Origin: JBBDIP01 sp050260675
GTDB lineage: Bacteria; Bacillota; Sulfobacillia; Fermentithermobacillales; Fermentithermobacillaceae
Assembly: GCA_050260675.1 (NCBI GenBank)
Contig: JBLNCN010000011.1
Coordinates: 752,998-816,997, forward strand
Direction: 5' to 3'
Length of the DNA: 64,000 bases
The stretch's first letter is position 1. Every line of letters begins with the position of its first letter. Below are positions 42,686 through 51,959 of the stretch, piece by piece. The position numbers were made by a program, and so were the translations under genes. The notes beneath the pieces are model-generated. The model worked only from the letters and a program-made list of their open reading frames with translations. It was not told the DNA's origin and searched no databases.

Positions 42686-45313
42686 TCAGTCGAGCAGGCG
42701 CATGTCCCTGGCACGCGCCACCGCCTGAGTGCGGCTTGCGGCCCCGAGTTTAGAGAGGATGTTGTGGATGTGCCACTTGGCAGTGCCTTGCGTGACAAAG
42801 AGCCGCGTCGCTATGTCCTGGTTCGATAACCCGTCCGCCATAAGCCGGAGGATCTCCAACTCGCGGTCGCTCAGCAGCCCTTGCCTGGGCTGCTGTTCTT
42901 CGCTAGTTGCCGTGGGCGATGAGAGCCGCGACCGAAGTTCCGCCGCGAACTCCCCGGAAGCCCGCGATAGTACAGGGATGATGCGACGTCCCTCATCGAG
43001 GAAGCAGCGCCGGAACCCGGTCCGCTCGGCAAACGCCAGCGCCGTCTCCAACACTTGGGTTGAAGAGGCGGCGTCGCCCATCGACCTAAGGGCGATAGCT
43101 TGGACGACTCTCACACGAGTTGCCCACCCCGGGCATGCAGCATTCTCAGCAGTCTCCAGGAGACGCTTGAGGTAGGTGACTGCCTCATCCGGTCTCTCGA
43201 GGGCTACGAGCGCTCGGCCCAGCGTGAGTTGCTCGAAGACAAGTCGCGGACTCGGAGTTGCCGTCAAATCGCCCTGGGACACCCATTCCCTCACCTCCGC
43301 CGTGTCTCCCCGAGCAAGAGCGAGATGGATCCGCGCCGCCTGAACCAAGCTAAGAAGAGGTTGGCGGGCGTGTCTGCACGCCGCCTCGGATGCCTCGTCG
43401 ACACACGCAAGCGCCTGCGCGAGATTGCCCTGCGACGTCATAACTCGGGATAGGGTCACGAGGGCGTGGACCGTAGCCTCGATGTTGCCTAGCGGCCGGC
43501 AGCAGGCGACCCCATCCACGGCGTGGTGGCGGGCCTCGTCCAACCTGTCCAACTCCAGGAGGACCTCGGATAGCCAGGTGTGTCCAAGGGAGGTGACGGG
43601 AAGATGAGAGCCACCTTCTTCGGCGGCGATCTGGAGGGCGCGCTCGAAGACATCCACTGCTCGCTGCAGTTCTCCCTGAAGGGCGTGACACCGCGCGACG
43701 TTGAAAAGCGCGGCGGCGGCCTGGAACGGGTGGTCTTCGCGCAGACTGGATTCGGCGTACGATGCAAATGATTCGGCGGCCACTCTGACGCTTCCGGCCA
43801 GCCATGACGACCAGCCAAGGGTCATTGAAGCCAGGCCCCGCGAGCGCCAATCATCCGGTAGAGCTTTGGATAAGGCTTCCCGCGCGAGCGACATAGTGCC
43901 GGAAATATCTCCCGCTTGGAGCGCCAGTGAGGCCCGTATCGCGGCGATCTCGGCTCGATGGCCGGTCTCATGCTCGTCAAGAGTCTGTTCAATCGACCTC
44001 AGTAGTTCCACTAGATCCGGAGACGACCCGGTGGAGATAACCTTGGCCCAGGCGTAGGCCAACGCAAGCGACGGCCTGGCCTGAAGCTCGCGGGCGGGCA
44101 AAGACGTGACCCAGTTCAGGAGTCCGTTAACCTCGCCATGGGAGAGCAGTTCACGGCTGATCGCCTGAAGCGCGTCCGCGGCACTGCTGAACTCGTGAGC
44201 CAAGAGCCAGTATTGGATAGCCTGCCGCTTCTCCCCGACTGCATAGGCCCAAGCGGCTGCTTTCCGGTAGATCTCGAGGACTCCGCCAGGGCGTGTCCTC
44301 TGGAGCCAACCCTTCAGGAATTCCCCAAAAAGCCAATGGTACCTGAACCACTGGCGGTCACCGTCCAGCGGAACGATGAACAGGTTTGCCCGCTCTAGCC
44401 GCTCAAGAGTCGCCTGTCCGTCTGTCCGACCCGTGACGGCGTCACAGAGTGGGCCGCAGATCCGTTCCAGGAGGCAGGTCTGCAAAAGGAACTCCTGCGT
44501 GTCCGCAGAGCAGTTCCGAAAGACTTCCTCAGCTAGGTAATCGAACAGGTAGCGATGACCACCACCAACCAGATCGGCCGCCTCGCGGAGGTCATCTGTC
44601 GCGTCCGCCGAATCCCGCAGGGCAAGGGTAGCCAACTGAAGTCCGGCAGCCCAACCCTCAGTTCGCTCTATCAGGAGACGCACTGTTCGATCGGGTAGAG
44701 TCACGCGCATGGTCTTTCGAAGGAATTGAGTTGCCTCTTCGACGTTGAAGCGTAGGTGGTCTCCACGGATTTCGATCAGTTGACCCCGAGCGCGCAGGCG
44801 TGCCAAAGGCAGCTGGGGATCGTTCTGAGACACTATAACGAGGTGCACCTGAGGCGGGACGTGCTCCACCACGAAGGCAACCAGTTGCCGGATCTCCTCG
44901 GTCTCGGCGAGATGATAGTCATCGAGCACCAGAGTAAGGTCGTGACGGAGGAGGGCCAGATCATTCACGAGCGCCATACCTACTTCGAGAGGTGACCCTC
45001 GCCCCGAAGAGTGGAGTACGCCTACGGCGTCCGCTCCGATACCAGGCTCGACCCTCTGCAGTGCCGCTGCAACGTAGGCAGTGAACTGTGCTAGCGAACC
45101 GTCGCCGGCATCGAGGCTTACCCACGCCACGTCGCCGCGCCCGGCGCTGTACTGGGACACTGCGGTGGTCTTGCCGGATCCTGCAGCGGCACACAGAAGC
45201 GTGAGCAGGCGACCTTGGCCTTCCTGAAGGCGGGCCATGACACGTGGCCTGCTAACCCAGGCTTTGTTCGCTGAGGGGACCGTCACTTTGGTGACGGTCA
45301 GGGCAGTATGCAT
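42686..45313 (-). CDS. MalT-like LuxR-family transcriptional regulator (LAL ATPase)
   Basis: 875 residues from the ATG at 45313; an in-frame start at 45373 would deepen the overlap with truA. The N-terminal STAND NTPase domain has Walker A LCAAAGSGKTTAV and Walker B LTLVLDDYHLAETEE. The middle is a long array of TPR-like helices (about 400-790). The C-terminal LuxR helix-turn-helix is LSDRELEILRLMADGLSNQ followed by VTQGTAKWHIHNIL. Such proteins bind an inducer and ATP and activate transcription. The natural target is the PaaK-like gene 111 bases downstream, an inference. It overlaps truA by 62 bp on the same strand. Confidence 0.9.
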   Translation of the reverse strand: MHTALTVTKVTVPSANKAWVSRPRVMARLQEGQGRLLTLLCAAAGSGKTTAVSQYSAGRGDVAWVSLDAGDGSLAQFTAYVAAALQRVEPGIGADAVGVLHSSGRGSPLEVGMALVNDLALLRHDLTLVLDDYHLAETEEIRQLVAFVVEHVPPQVHLVIVSQNDPQLPLARLRARGQLIEIRGDHLRFNVEEATQFLRKTMRVTLPDRTVRLLIERTEGWAAGLQLATLALRDSADATDDLREAADLVGGGHRYLFDYLAEEVFRNCSADTQEFLLQTCLLERICGPLCDAVTGRTDGQATLERLERANLFIVPLDGDRQWFRYHWLFGEFLKGWLQRTRPGGVLEIYRKAAAWAYAVGEKRQAIQYWLLAHEFSSAADALQAISRELLSHGEVNGLLNWVTSLPARELQARPSLALAYAWAKVISTGSSPDLVELLRSIEQTLDEHETGHRAEIAAIRASLALQAGDISGTMSLAREALSKALPDDWRSRGLASMTLGWSSWLAGSVRVAAESFASYAESSLREDHPFQAAAALFNVARCHALQGELQRAVDVFERALQIAAEEGGSHLPVTSLGHTWLSEVLLELDRLDEARHHAVDGVACCRPLGNIEATVHALVTLSRVMTSQGNLAQALACVDEASEAACRHARQPLLSLVQAARIHLALARGDTAEVREWVSQGDLTATPSPRLVFEQLTLGRALVALERPDEAVTYLKRLLETAENAACPGWATRVRVVQAIALRSMGDAASSTQVLETALAFAERTGFRRCFLDEGRRIIPVLSRASGEFAAELRSRLSSPTATSEEQQPRQGLLSDRELEILRLMADGLSNQDIATRLFVTQGTAKWHIHNILSKLGAASRTQAVARARDMRLLD

Positions 45314-46202
45314 TGGGCCGGATACCTCCGCGATGTTCAACGGATGCCTCCAGAGTGTAGCTGACGGCCTCAAGACACAGTCCCTTTCCGGGCGCGCAGG
45401 TGCCTATCCTGCACTCGCCGGGGTTAAGTAGGGCAGTTTTGACGGTACCGGAAGGCAGGTGGCCTCTTCCGATGTCCAGAAGCGTTCCAACCAGTAGGCG
45501 GACCATCTTGTACAGAAACCCGTCGGCCGCCACCCAGAACTCCCACAGAGCGTCCGGGTGCCCGTCGACTTCCCTCCGAACCCACTCGGCCCGGATCACC
45601 TCGCGTACGGTTGTCGTGGCCGAAGACCCTTCCGCCCGGAACGAGAGGAAGTCGTGCTTCCCAACGATTGCCGCAGCCTCGGCCGCCAGCAGGTCGAAGT
45701 CCACGTGCCACGGGTGCCAGTGGGTGTACCTGGTCCAGAAGATGTCCTGCTCCGGCAGTCTCCACAGGCGGTAGCAGTACGTCTTTGACGCCGCATCCGA
45801 TTGCGGATCAAAATCACCTGCAACGTCCTCGGCAGGACCCAGGAGCACGTCGGTCGGCAAAAACGCCCTTATGGCCCTGGGGAGCCGCACAGCCGGCATC
45901 GTGCTGGACGTGGTGAAAGATATGACCTGCCCGCGGGCATGCACTCCCGCGTCCGTCCGTCCGGATGCCTTCACGGTAACCGGATGGCCCAGGAGTTGCT
46001 GGAGCGCCTCTTCCAAGACAGACTGCACCGTCCGCTCACCCGGCTGGCGCTGAAACCCGGCGAAATCCGTTCCATCGTACTGCACAACTGCCTTAAGCCG
46101 CCTCCGGACCAGCCCCTTAGTCGCTGCGGCCCCGACAGTAGTCGGGGTCGTCGCCCCTGAGTGGCTGCTCGGCGAACTCCAGACCGACGGGCGACCGTCC
46201 AC
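45252..46202 (-). CDS. truA: tRNA pseudouridine(38-40) synthase TruA
   Basis: 316 residues from a GTG at 46202. The catalytic Asp lies in SGRTDAGVHARGQV; the family N-terminus KAVVQYDGTDFAGFQRQ begins only near residue 37, so the first ~35 Ser/Thr/Ala-rich residues are either an extension or untranslated, though no better in-frame start was found. The C-terminus also runs about 35 residues past the domain (after TYTLEA-like VSYTLEASVE) into the luxR overlap. It modifies uridines in the anticodon arm. Downstream of ecfT by two bases. Confidence 0.9.
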   Translation of the reverse strand: MDGRPSVWSSPSSHSGATTPTTVGAAATKGLVRRRLKAVVQYDGTDFAGFQRQPGERTVQSVLEEALQQLLGHPVTVKASGRTDAGVHARGQVISFTTSSTMPAVRLPRAIRAFLPTDVLLGPAEDVAGDFDPQSDAASKTYCYRLWRLPEQDIFWTRYTHWHPWHVDFDLLAAEAAAIVGKHDFLSFRAEGSSATTTVREVIRAEWVRREVDGHPDALWEFWVAADGFLYKMVRLLVGTLLDIGRGHLPSGTVKTALLNPGECRIGTCAPGKGLCLEAVSYTLEASVEHRGGIRPNAYCPDRHQSDGPLSEQSLG

Positions 46203-46204
46203 GG

Positions 46205-47032
46205 CTACAGCGCCTTCGGGACGACGGGCCCGAACCGGATTCTCAGGAATATCACTCCGGCCGTTATCGCGATCACCAGGACAAACGCCATATAGTCCCT
46301 GGCGTGCAGGCGGAACTGCCTCATCCTGGTCCTACCCTCTCCACCCCGGTAGCAGCGGGCCTCCATGGCCATCGCCAGGTCGTCAGCGCGGCGGAAAGCG
46401 CTGACGAACAGAGGCACAAGCAGGGGCACAAGGCTTTTTGCCCTCTTCACCATGTTTCCCGATTCGAAATCCGCGCCCCTGGCCATCTGGGCCTTCATGA
46501 TGCGCTCCGCCTCTTCCAAGAGAGTCGGGATGAAGCGAAGAGCGATGGTCATCATCATGGCCAACTCATGAGCCGGGACGCCGAGGCGCGTGAAGGGCTT
46601 CAGCAGGTCCTCCAAGCCGTCCGTCAGCTCGATTGGCGAAGTCGTCAGCGTGAGGAGCGACGTGAACATGATGAGGATGACAAGGCGGACGCCGATGAAC
46701 AGGCCCTGCACCAGCCCCGACCAGGTAGCGGTGACAGGCCCGATTTTGAACAGGGCCGGCCCCGGGGTGAGGAACAGGTGCAAAATGAGCGTGAAAGCCA
46801 TTATGAACGCGATGGGACGAAGCCCCCGGAGCAGAAGCGCCGGAGGGACTTTCGACATCGCCGCAGCGAGGAAGGCGAAGGCCCCCATCACTATGAAAGC
46901 GTAGAAGTTGTTGCCCAGGAACAGGACCACCATAAAGATGACGGCGATGGCGATCTTCGCCCGGGGGTCCATGGCGTGGACGGGCGACTCTACCGGATAG
47001 TACTGGCCCATGAGGACTCCGCTGGACATCAT
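46205..47032 (-). CDS. ecfT: Energy-coupling factor transporter transmembrane protein EcfT
   Basis: 275 residues with about five to six membrane segments. Coupling helices that contact the ATPases carry the short Ala-Arg-Gly type motifs KAQMARGADF and AMEARCYRGG. It is the scaffold of the ECF complex that takes up vitamins or metals using exchangeable S components encoded elsewhere. Overlaps ecfA2 by 4 bp. Confidence 0.93.
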   Translation of the reverse strand: MMSSGVLMGQYYPVESPVHAMDPRAKIAIAVIFMVVLFLGNNFYAFIVMGAFAFLAAAMSKVPPALLLRGLRPIAFIMAFTLILHLFLTPGPALFKIGPVTATWSGLVQGLFIGVRLVILIMFTSLLTLTTSPIELTDGLEDLLKPFTRLGVPAHELAMMMTIALRFIPTLLEEAERIMKAQMARGADFESGNMVKRAKSLVPLLVPLFVSAFRRADDLAMAMEARCYRGGEGRTRMRQFRLHARDYMAFVLVIAITAGVIFLRIRFGPVVPKAL

Positions 47033-47910
47033 AAAGCCCGCTCCGCCCCCTCTGCAGTCCGCCCTTTTTGGCCCAATTCCCTCACGATCTCCCCAAATGC
47101 TTCTTCTACGTTGACGATGTCGGTGCGGACGCTAAATCCCCGCTCCCGCAACCGTTCCATTAGGGAGACCACGTCCGGCGCGCGCAGGCCCACCTCGGCG
47201 ATGAACTCTGCCCTTGAGAAGATATCCCGGGGAGTGCCGTCAGCGACCAGGCGGCCCTTGTGCAGGACCAACAGCCTCTGGCACAGCCGGGCGACGTCCT
47301 CCATGTTATGAGAGACCAGGACGACAGTCATGCCAGCCCTATGCATTTCGCTGACGTAGGAAAGCAGATCGTCCCTGCCTTTGGGATCAAGTCCCGCCGC
47401 CGGCTCGTCCAGCACCAGAACGCTGGGCTTCATGGAGACCACGCCTGCTACCGCGACCCTGCGGAGCTGCCCTCCCGAGAGCTCGAAGGGCGACCTCGAG
47501 AGCATCTCGTCGGAAAGCCCGACCATCTCGGCCGCGGCCTTCACTCGCTCCCTGACCACTTCGTCGGGAAGCCCCTGGTTGCGGGGCCCGAACGCGATGT
47601 CCTCCCATACCGTCTCCTCAAACACCTGCTGCTCGGCGTACTGGAACACCAATCCGACCTTCTGCCTAAGGGAACGCAGGTTCCGCCCCTTCTCCCAGAT
47701 GTCGACGTCGTCCACCAGGACCGTGCCGGATGTGGGCTTGAGGAGCCCGTTGAAATGCTGGATCAAAGTCGACTTTCCGGACCCTGTGGGCCCGATAAGC
47801 CCGACAAACTCGCCGTCCTCTATCCGGAAACTCACGGATGAAAGGGCGGTAGATTCCGAGGTCGAGCCCCGGTTATATATGTGGGTCAGTTCCCTGACTT
47901 CAATCGGCAT
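47029..47910 (-). CDS. ecfA2: Energy-coupling factor transporter ATPase EcfA2
   Basis: 293 residues. ABC ATPase with Walker A IGPTGSGKSTLI, Q-loop FQYAEQQVFEETV, signature LSGGQLRRVAVAG, Walker B VLVLDEPAAGLD and the H-switch in LVSHNME. The tail after about residue 230 is the EcfA-type C-terminal domain. It pairs with EcfA1 on EcfT. Overlaps ecfA1 by 25 bp. Confidence 0.94.
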   Translation of the reverse strand: MPIEVRELTHIYNRGSTSESTALSSVSFRIEDGEFVGLIGPTGSGKSTLIQHFNGLLKPTSGTVLVDDVDIWEKGRNLRSLRQKVGLVFQYAEQQVFEETVWEDIAFGPRNQGLPDEVVRERVKAAAEMVGLSDEMLSRSPFELSGGQLRRVAVAGVVSMKPSVLVLDEPAAGLDPKGRDDLLSYVSEMHRAGMTVVLVSHNMEDVARLCQRLLVLHKGRLVADGTPRDIFSRAEFIAEVGLRAPDVVSLMERLRERGFSVRTDIVNVEEAFGEIVRELGQKGRTAEGAERAL

Positions 47911-48743
47911 ATCTCTTCCACCAGTTCCTGAACCGATAGGGCGTCGGGAGCGACGGGGTATCCGGCGGCAACCAGCATCGCCGACAGCTTCCCCAAAGGA
48001 GGAACGTCCAGCCCGAGCGCCAGGAGCTCATCTTTGTTCTTGAACACTTCCTTGGGAGGCCCCTGCATCAGGACCTTGCCCTGGTCCATGACCACTACTC
48101 GGTCGGCATAGAGCGCCTCGTCCATATAGTGGGTTATGTGGATCACCGTAATCCCGTGCTTGCGGTTCAGATCGAGCACGGTGTGCATGACCTCTTCCCG
48201 CCCGCGCGGGTCCAGCATGGCCGTGGGCTCGTCCAGGATAATGCACCGGGGCCGCATGGCGAGCACGCCGGCAATGGCGACCCGCTGTTTCTGACCCCCT
48301 GAGAGAAGGTGGGGAGCGTGTCGCCGCATGTGGAGCATGTCCACTGAGGTAAGGGACTCCTCGACTCGTTCCCGGATCTCCGCGGGAGGGACCCCCAGGT
48401 TCTCGGGCCCGAAAGCCACGTCTTCCTCGACCACCGTAGCGACGATCTGGTTGTCCGGGTTCTGGAACACCATTCCCGCGGATCGCCTGATCTCCCAGGT
48501 GTACTTCTCGTCCTTGGTGTTCATGCCAAATACAAGCACATCCCCGGACTCCGGCAGGAGAAGGACGTTAAAATGCTTAGCCAGGGTAGATTTGCCTGAC
48601 CCGTTTGGGCCGATGACCACAAGGAACTCGCCTTGTGACACCTCTAAATCCACCCCGGCCAACGCCGTTACTGTTTCCTCTTCTCCGACCAGGTACCGGT
48701 GATAGAGCGATTTTGCCTCTAGCTTGCCGGTGTTCTGGGCCAT
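47886..48743 (-). CDS. ecfA1: Energy-coupling factor transporter ATPase EcfA1
   Basis: 285 residues. Walker A IGPNGSGKSTLAKHFN, Q-loop VFQNPDNQIVATVVEEDVAFGPEN, given here by its ends V-F-Q and P-E-N, signature LLSGGQKQRVAIAG, Walker B CIILDEPTAMLD, H-switch HITHYMDE. The QNPDNQ pattern is typical of the A1 subunit. First of the three ecf genes, 11 bases after rplQ, the standard Bacillota order. Confidence 0.94.
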   Translation of the reverse strand: MAQNTGKLEAKSLYHRYLVGEEETVTALAGVDLEVSQGEFLVVIGPNGSGKSTLAKHFNVLLLPESGDVLVFGMNTKDEKYTWEIRRSAGMVFQNPDNQIVATVVEEDVAFGPENLGVPPAEIRERVEESLTSVDMLHMRRHAPHLLSGGQKQRVAIAGVLAMRPRCIILDEPTAMLDPRGREEVMHTVLDLNRKHGITVIHITHYMDEALYADRVVVMDQGKVLMQGPPKEVFKNKDELLALGLDVPPLGKLSAMLVAAGYPVAPDALSVQELVEEICRLKSGN

Positions 48744-48754
48744 TCCTCTTGTGC

Positions 48755-49111
48755 CTACTTCTCCGGCGCTATGAGCTCAAGTATGGCCATAGGGGCGCCG
48801 TCGCCGCGCCTCTGGGCGATGTCCAGAATACGGGTGTAGCCGCCGCTCCTGTGAGCGTACCGGGGCGCAATGGTGTCGAACAACTTCTTCACTACATCCT
48901 CTTTCATGATGTAGGCCATAGCCTGGCGCCTGGCGGCGAGAGTGTCCGTCTTGCCCAGCGTGATCATCTTCTCGGAGATGGACTGGGCCTCTTTGGCCTT
49001 GGTCAGGGTTGTCTCAATGCGCTCCCTCTCAAGAAGAGCGGTAACAAGGGAACGCAGTAGAGCGCGCCTCTGCCCCATCGGCCGGTCGAAACGCGAGTGA
49101 GCCAACTTCAT
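48755..49111 (-). CDS. rplQ: 50S ribosomal protein L17
   Basis: 118 residues with MGQRRALLRSLVTALLERERIETTLTKAKE-type N-terminal helix (only its ends M-G-Q-R and A-K-E quoted as landmarks) and the C-terminal GYTRILDIAQRRGDGAPMA. Follows rpoA by 29 bases. Confidence 0.96.
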   Translation of the reverse strand: MKLAHSRFDRPMGQRRALLRSLVTALLERERIETTLTKAKEAQSISEKMITLGKTDTLAARRQAMAYIMKEDVVKKLFDTIAPRYAHRSGGYTRILDIAQRRGDGAPMAILELIAPEK

Positions 49112-49140
49112 TTCCCCCTAGCTTGTGGCAGCCGCCGCCC

Positions 49141-50091
49141 CTACTCTTCCTCGGGGCGGAAAGCCAGTCCCATCTCGGCCAGCTTGTTCTTGACTTCCTC
49201 AAGGGACTTCTTGCCCATGTTGCGCACTTTGGATATTTCCTCTTCGGTCTTCTGGATGAGCTCGCCGACCGTGTTGATGCCGGCGCGCTTCAGGCAGTTG
49301 AACGACCTCATGGAGAGCTCCATTTCCTCGATGGGCATCTCCAGGACCCTTTCGACCTCGGTCTTCTCGCCGGCTTCCTCCTCGCTGGCATCCTCCCTCA
49401 CCCTGGCAGAAAGGTTCTTGAACAGGGCAAAATGCTCGATAAGGATGTCGGCGGCCCTCTCCAGGGCTTCCTCGGGACGGATCGAGCCGTCGGTCCAGAT
49501 CTCCAACGAGAGGCTGTCGTAGTCAGTCCTGTGACCCACTCGAGTGGCGCTCACAGTGTAGTTGACCTTGGTTACGGGAGTGAACTTGGAGTCGATGGCG
49601 ATGACGCCGATCGGCTGGTTCACGATCTTGTTGGCCTCAGCGGTCACATAGCCGCGGCCTTCCTCTATCGTAAGCTCCACGGCGAGGCGCCCGCCGGCGT
49701 CCAGGTCGGCGATGTGGACCTCAGGGTTCACGATCTCCACGTCGGGGTCGGCTACGATATCATAGCCGGTCACCTCGCCGGGACCCTCCTTCTCAATGCG
49801 GGCGACTTTGGGCCCGGGGCTGTGAAGCCTTACAACCAGCTGCTTCACATTGAGGAGGATATCGGTGACGTCCTCGCGGACGTCGGGTATGGTCGAGAAC
49901 TCGTGAAGCACTCCTTCGATGTTGAGCCTGGTCACAGCTGCTCCAGGCAACGACGAAAGGAGGACTCTCCTAAGGGAATTGCCTACCGTGACTCCGTAGC
50001 CGCCCTCGAGAGGCTCTACCACGAAGCGGCCGTACTTCCTGTCGGCGGAGATCTCTACGCACTCAACCTTAGGCTCTATGAAATTGAACAC
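49141..50091 (-). CDS. rpoA: DNA-directed RNA polymerase subunit alpha
   Basis: 316 residues. The N-terminal dimerisation domain shows RFVVEPLEGGYGVTVGNSLR and PGAAVTRLNIEGVLHEFS. A Glu-rich linker (about 228-245) leads to the C-terminal domain with ELSMRSFNCLKRAGINTVGE and LAEMGLAF, which contacts UP elements and activators. Standard size. Located between rpsD and rplQ. Confidence 0.97.
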   Translation of the reverse strand: MFNFIEPKVECVEISADRKYGRFVVEPLEGGYGVTVGNSLRRVLLSSLPGAAVTRLNIEGVLHEFSTIPDVREDVTDILLNVKQLVVRLHSPGPKVARIEKEGPGEVTGYDIVADPDVEIVNPEVHIADLDAGGRLAVELTIEEGRGYVTAEANKIVNQPIGVIAIDSKFTPVTKVNYTVSATRVGHRTDYDSLSLEIWTDGSIRPEEALERAADILIEHFALFKNLSARVREDASEEEAGEKTEVERVLEMPIEEMELSMRSFNCLKRAGINTVGELIQKTEEEISKVRNMGKKSLEEVKNKLAEMGLAFRPEEE

Positions 50092-50131
50092 TATCTATTG
50101 GCCCCCTTCAGTGTCGCTAATTAGGGGTTCT

Positions 50132-50752
50132 CTACTTGGAGTACAGCTCGACGATGAGTCTCTCGTCGACCGGAGCGTCCACTTCGTCCCTCTCAGGCAA
50201 GCGGACGATGGTGACCTTCCAGTTCTCCGCGTCCAAAGCCATCCACTGAGGCACGTTGTGCCCTGCGAGCCCGTCGGCTATAGCCTTGAAGTAGTCAAGC
50301 TTGAGGTGGCTCGGGCGGATCTTGATCTCATCGCCCGGGCTTACCAGGAATGACGGGATATCGACCTTGCGGCCGTTGACCTCAACGTGACCATGGGTAA
50401 CGATCTGCCTCGCCTGCTTCCGGGAATGGGCGAAGCCAGCCCGGTAGACAATATTATCGAGCCTCCGCTCCAGGAGGATCATGAGGGTCTGGCCGGTGAC
50501 GCCGCGGGTTCTTACCGCCCTGGCGAAGTAGTTGCGGAACTGCCTCTCGCCGACGCCGTAGAACCTCTTTGCCTTCTGCTTCTCGCGGAGCTGGAGACCA
50601 TACTCGCTGGGCCTTCTCTGCCTTCCGTGCTGCCCGGGCGGAGTTGCTCTCTTCTCAAGGGTGCACTTGGTGAAGCACTTGTCGCCCTTGAGGTACATCT
50701 TCTGACTCTCGCGCCTGCACAACCTGCATGACGCATCGGTGTACCTAGACAT
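50132..50752 (-). CDS. rpsD: 30S ribosomal protein S4
   Basis: 206 residues. Zinc-binding (C+) form: Cys residues in SCRLCRRE and KCFTKC make the N-terminal zinc knuckle. The S4 RNA-binding domain includes RLDNIVYRAGFAHSRKQARQ and HGHVEVNGRKVDIPS. A primary 16S rRNA binder in 30S assembly. It stands 40 bases before rpoA, as in the alpha operon. Confidence 0.97.
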   Translation of the reverse strand: MSRYTDASCRLCRRESQKMYLKGDKCFTKCTLEKRATPPGQHGRQRRPSEYGLQLREKQKAKRFYGVGERQFRNYFARAVRTRGVTGQTLMILLERRLDNIVYRAGFAHSRKQARQIVTHGHVEVNGRKVDIPSFLVSPGDEIKIRPSHLKLDYFKAIADGLAGHNVPQWMALDAENWKVTIVRLPERDEVDAPVDERLIVELYSK

Positions 50753-50764
50753 TGTCTGCCTCCC

Positions 50765-51154
50765 TTATACGCGACGCCGCTTGGGCGGACGACATCCGTT
50801 GTGCGGCACAGGGGTTGTGTCCTTGATCATGGTAACCTCAAGGCCGGCCGCCTGCAGCGCGCGGATGGCCGCTTCCCTTCCGGACCCGGGACCCTTGACC
50901 ATGACCTCGACCTCACGCATACCCTGGTCGATAGCGGTCTTTGCCGCAGTCTCGGCGGCCAGCTGGGCCGCGAACGGGGTTGATTTGCGAGATCCTTTGA
51001 AGCCCTGCTTTCCGGCGGTGGACCACGAGATTACGCCGCCGGTCGCGTCGCTAATCGAGACTATGGTGTTGTTGAACGTCGACTTTATATGAGCGACGCC
51101 CTTCTCGACGACGCGTCGTTCTCTTCTCTTGGTACGTTCTCTCTTCTTAGCCAA
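50765..51154 (-). CDS. rpsK: 30S ribosomal protein S11
   Basis: 129 residues. Characteristic HIKSTFNNTIVSISDATGG and C-terminal HNGCRPPKRRRV. Platform protein near the mRNA exit site. Lies between rpsM and rpsD with short gaps. Confidence 0.97.
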   Translation of the reverse strand: MAKKRERTKRRERRVVEKGVAHIKSTFNNTIVSISDATGGVISWSTAGKQGFKGSRKSTPFAAQLAAETAAKTAIDQGMREVEVMVKGPGSGREAAIRALQAAGLEVTMIKDTTPVPHNGCRPPKRRRV

Positions 51155-51169
51155 GAACTAAACGCCCCC

Positions 51170-51544
51170 TTACTTCGCCTTGCGCCTGACGCCCACGGTC
51201 CGCTTGGGACCCTTGCGGGTTCGAGCGTTGGTCTGAGTCCTCTGGCCTCTGACCGGCAGCCCTCTCCTGTGACGGAGACCCCTGTAAGTCCCCAGATCAA
51301 TGAGCCTCTTGATGTTGAGCTGGACTTCCGACCGGAGATCTCCCTCGATCTTGTAGTTCTTATCAATAAACTCCCTTATCTTGGAGATCTCTTCCTCAGT
51401 CAGATCCCTCACCCTGGTGTTGGGGCTGATGCCCGTGGCCTTCAGGATATCCCCGGCCCTGGTGGGACCGATCCCGTAGATGTAAGGGAGAGCGGCCTCG
51501 ATTCTCTTGTCCCTGGGTAGATCAACACCTGCTATACGAGCCAT
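51170..51544 (-). CDS. rpsM: 30S ribosomal protein S13
   Basis: 124 residues. MARIAGVDLPRDKRIE start, helix-two-turn-helix YIYGIGPTRAGDIL, and TRKGPKRTV C-terminal tail reaching the P-site tRNA. Head protein of the 30S subunit. Confidence 0.97.
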   Translation of the reverse strand: MARIAGVDLPRDKRIEAALPYIYGIGPTRAGDILKATGISPNTRVRDLTEEEISKIREFIDKNYKIEGDLRSEVQLNIKRLIDLGTYRGLRHRRGLPVRGQRTQTNARTRKGPKRTVGVRRKAK

Positions 51545-51559
51545 TCCTTCACCCCCGCC

Positions 51560-51673
51560 TTATCCCTGCTTCTGCTTGTGCTTCGGATTCTGGCACAGCA
51601 CCATGACCCTGCCGTGCCGCCTGATGATCCTGCACTTCTCGCATATCTTCTTGACTGAAGGCCGTACCTTCAC
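51560..51673 (-). CDS. rpmJ: 50S ribosomal protein L36
   Basis: 37 residues, too short for most ORF finders. GTG start at 51673 with AAGGAGGG six bases upstream. Zinc-binding C/C/C/H ligands are visible in KICEKCRIIRRHG and VLCQNPKHKQ, so this is the zinc-containing form. Lies between infA and rpsM. Confidence 0.95.
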   Translation of the reverse strand: MKVRPSVKKICEKCRIIRRHGRVMVLCQNPKHKQKQG

Positions 51674-51692
51674 CGGAAACCCTCCTTGCCTT

Positions 51693-51911
51693 CTACCGTA
51701 GACGCCGGACTATTCTGCCGCGGGAGAGGTCATAAGGAGAGAGTTCAAGAAGAACCCTGTCCCCGGGCAGGATCTTGATGAAGTTGATTCGCATCCTCCC
51801 GGAGATGTGGGCGAGGACCTTGTGCCCTCCCTCGATCTCCACCCGAAACATTGCATTGGGAAGCGGCTCGACAACCCTGCCCTCAACCTCAATGCTGTCT
51901 TGCTTCGGCAT
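51693..51911 (-). CDS. infA: Translation initiation factor IF-1
   Basis: 72 residues from the ATG at 51911; an ATG 15 bp earlier is embedded in the GAGGGGGA ribosome-binding site. OB-fold with IEVEGRVVEPLPNAMFRV, ISGRMRINFIKILPGD and LSRGRIVRR. Binds the A site of the 30S during initiation. Confidence 0.97.
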   Translation of the reverse strand: MPKQDSIEVEGRVVEPLPNAMFRVEIEGGHKVLAHISGRMRINFIKILPGDRVLLELSPYDLSRGRIVRRLR

Positions 51912-51959
51912 CGTATTCCCCCTCATACACCTAACAAAGTCTCTCCAACGGTTGGCAAC

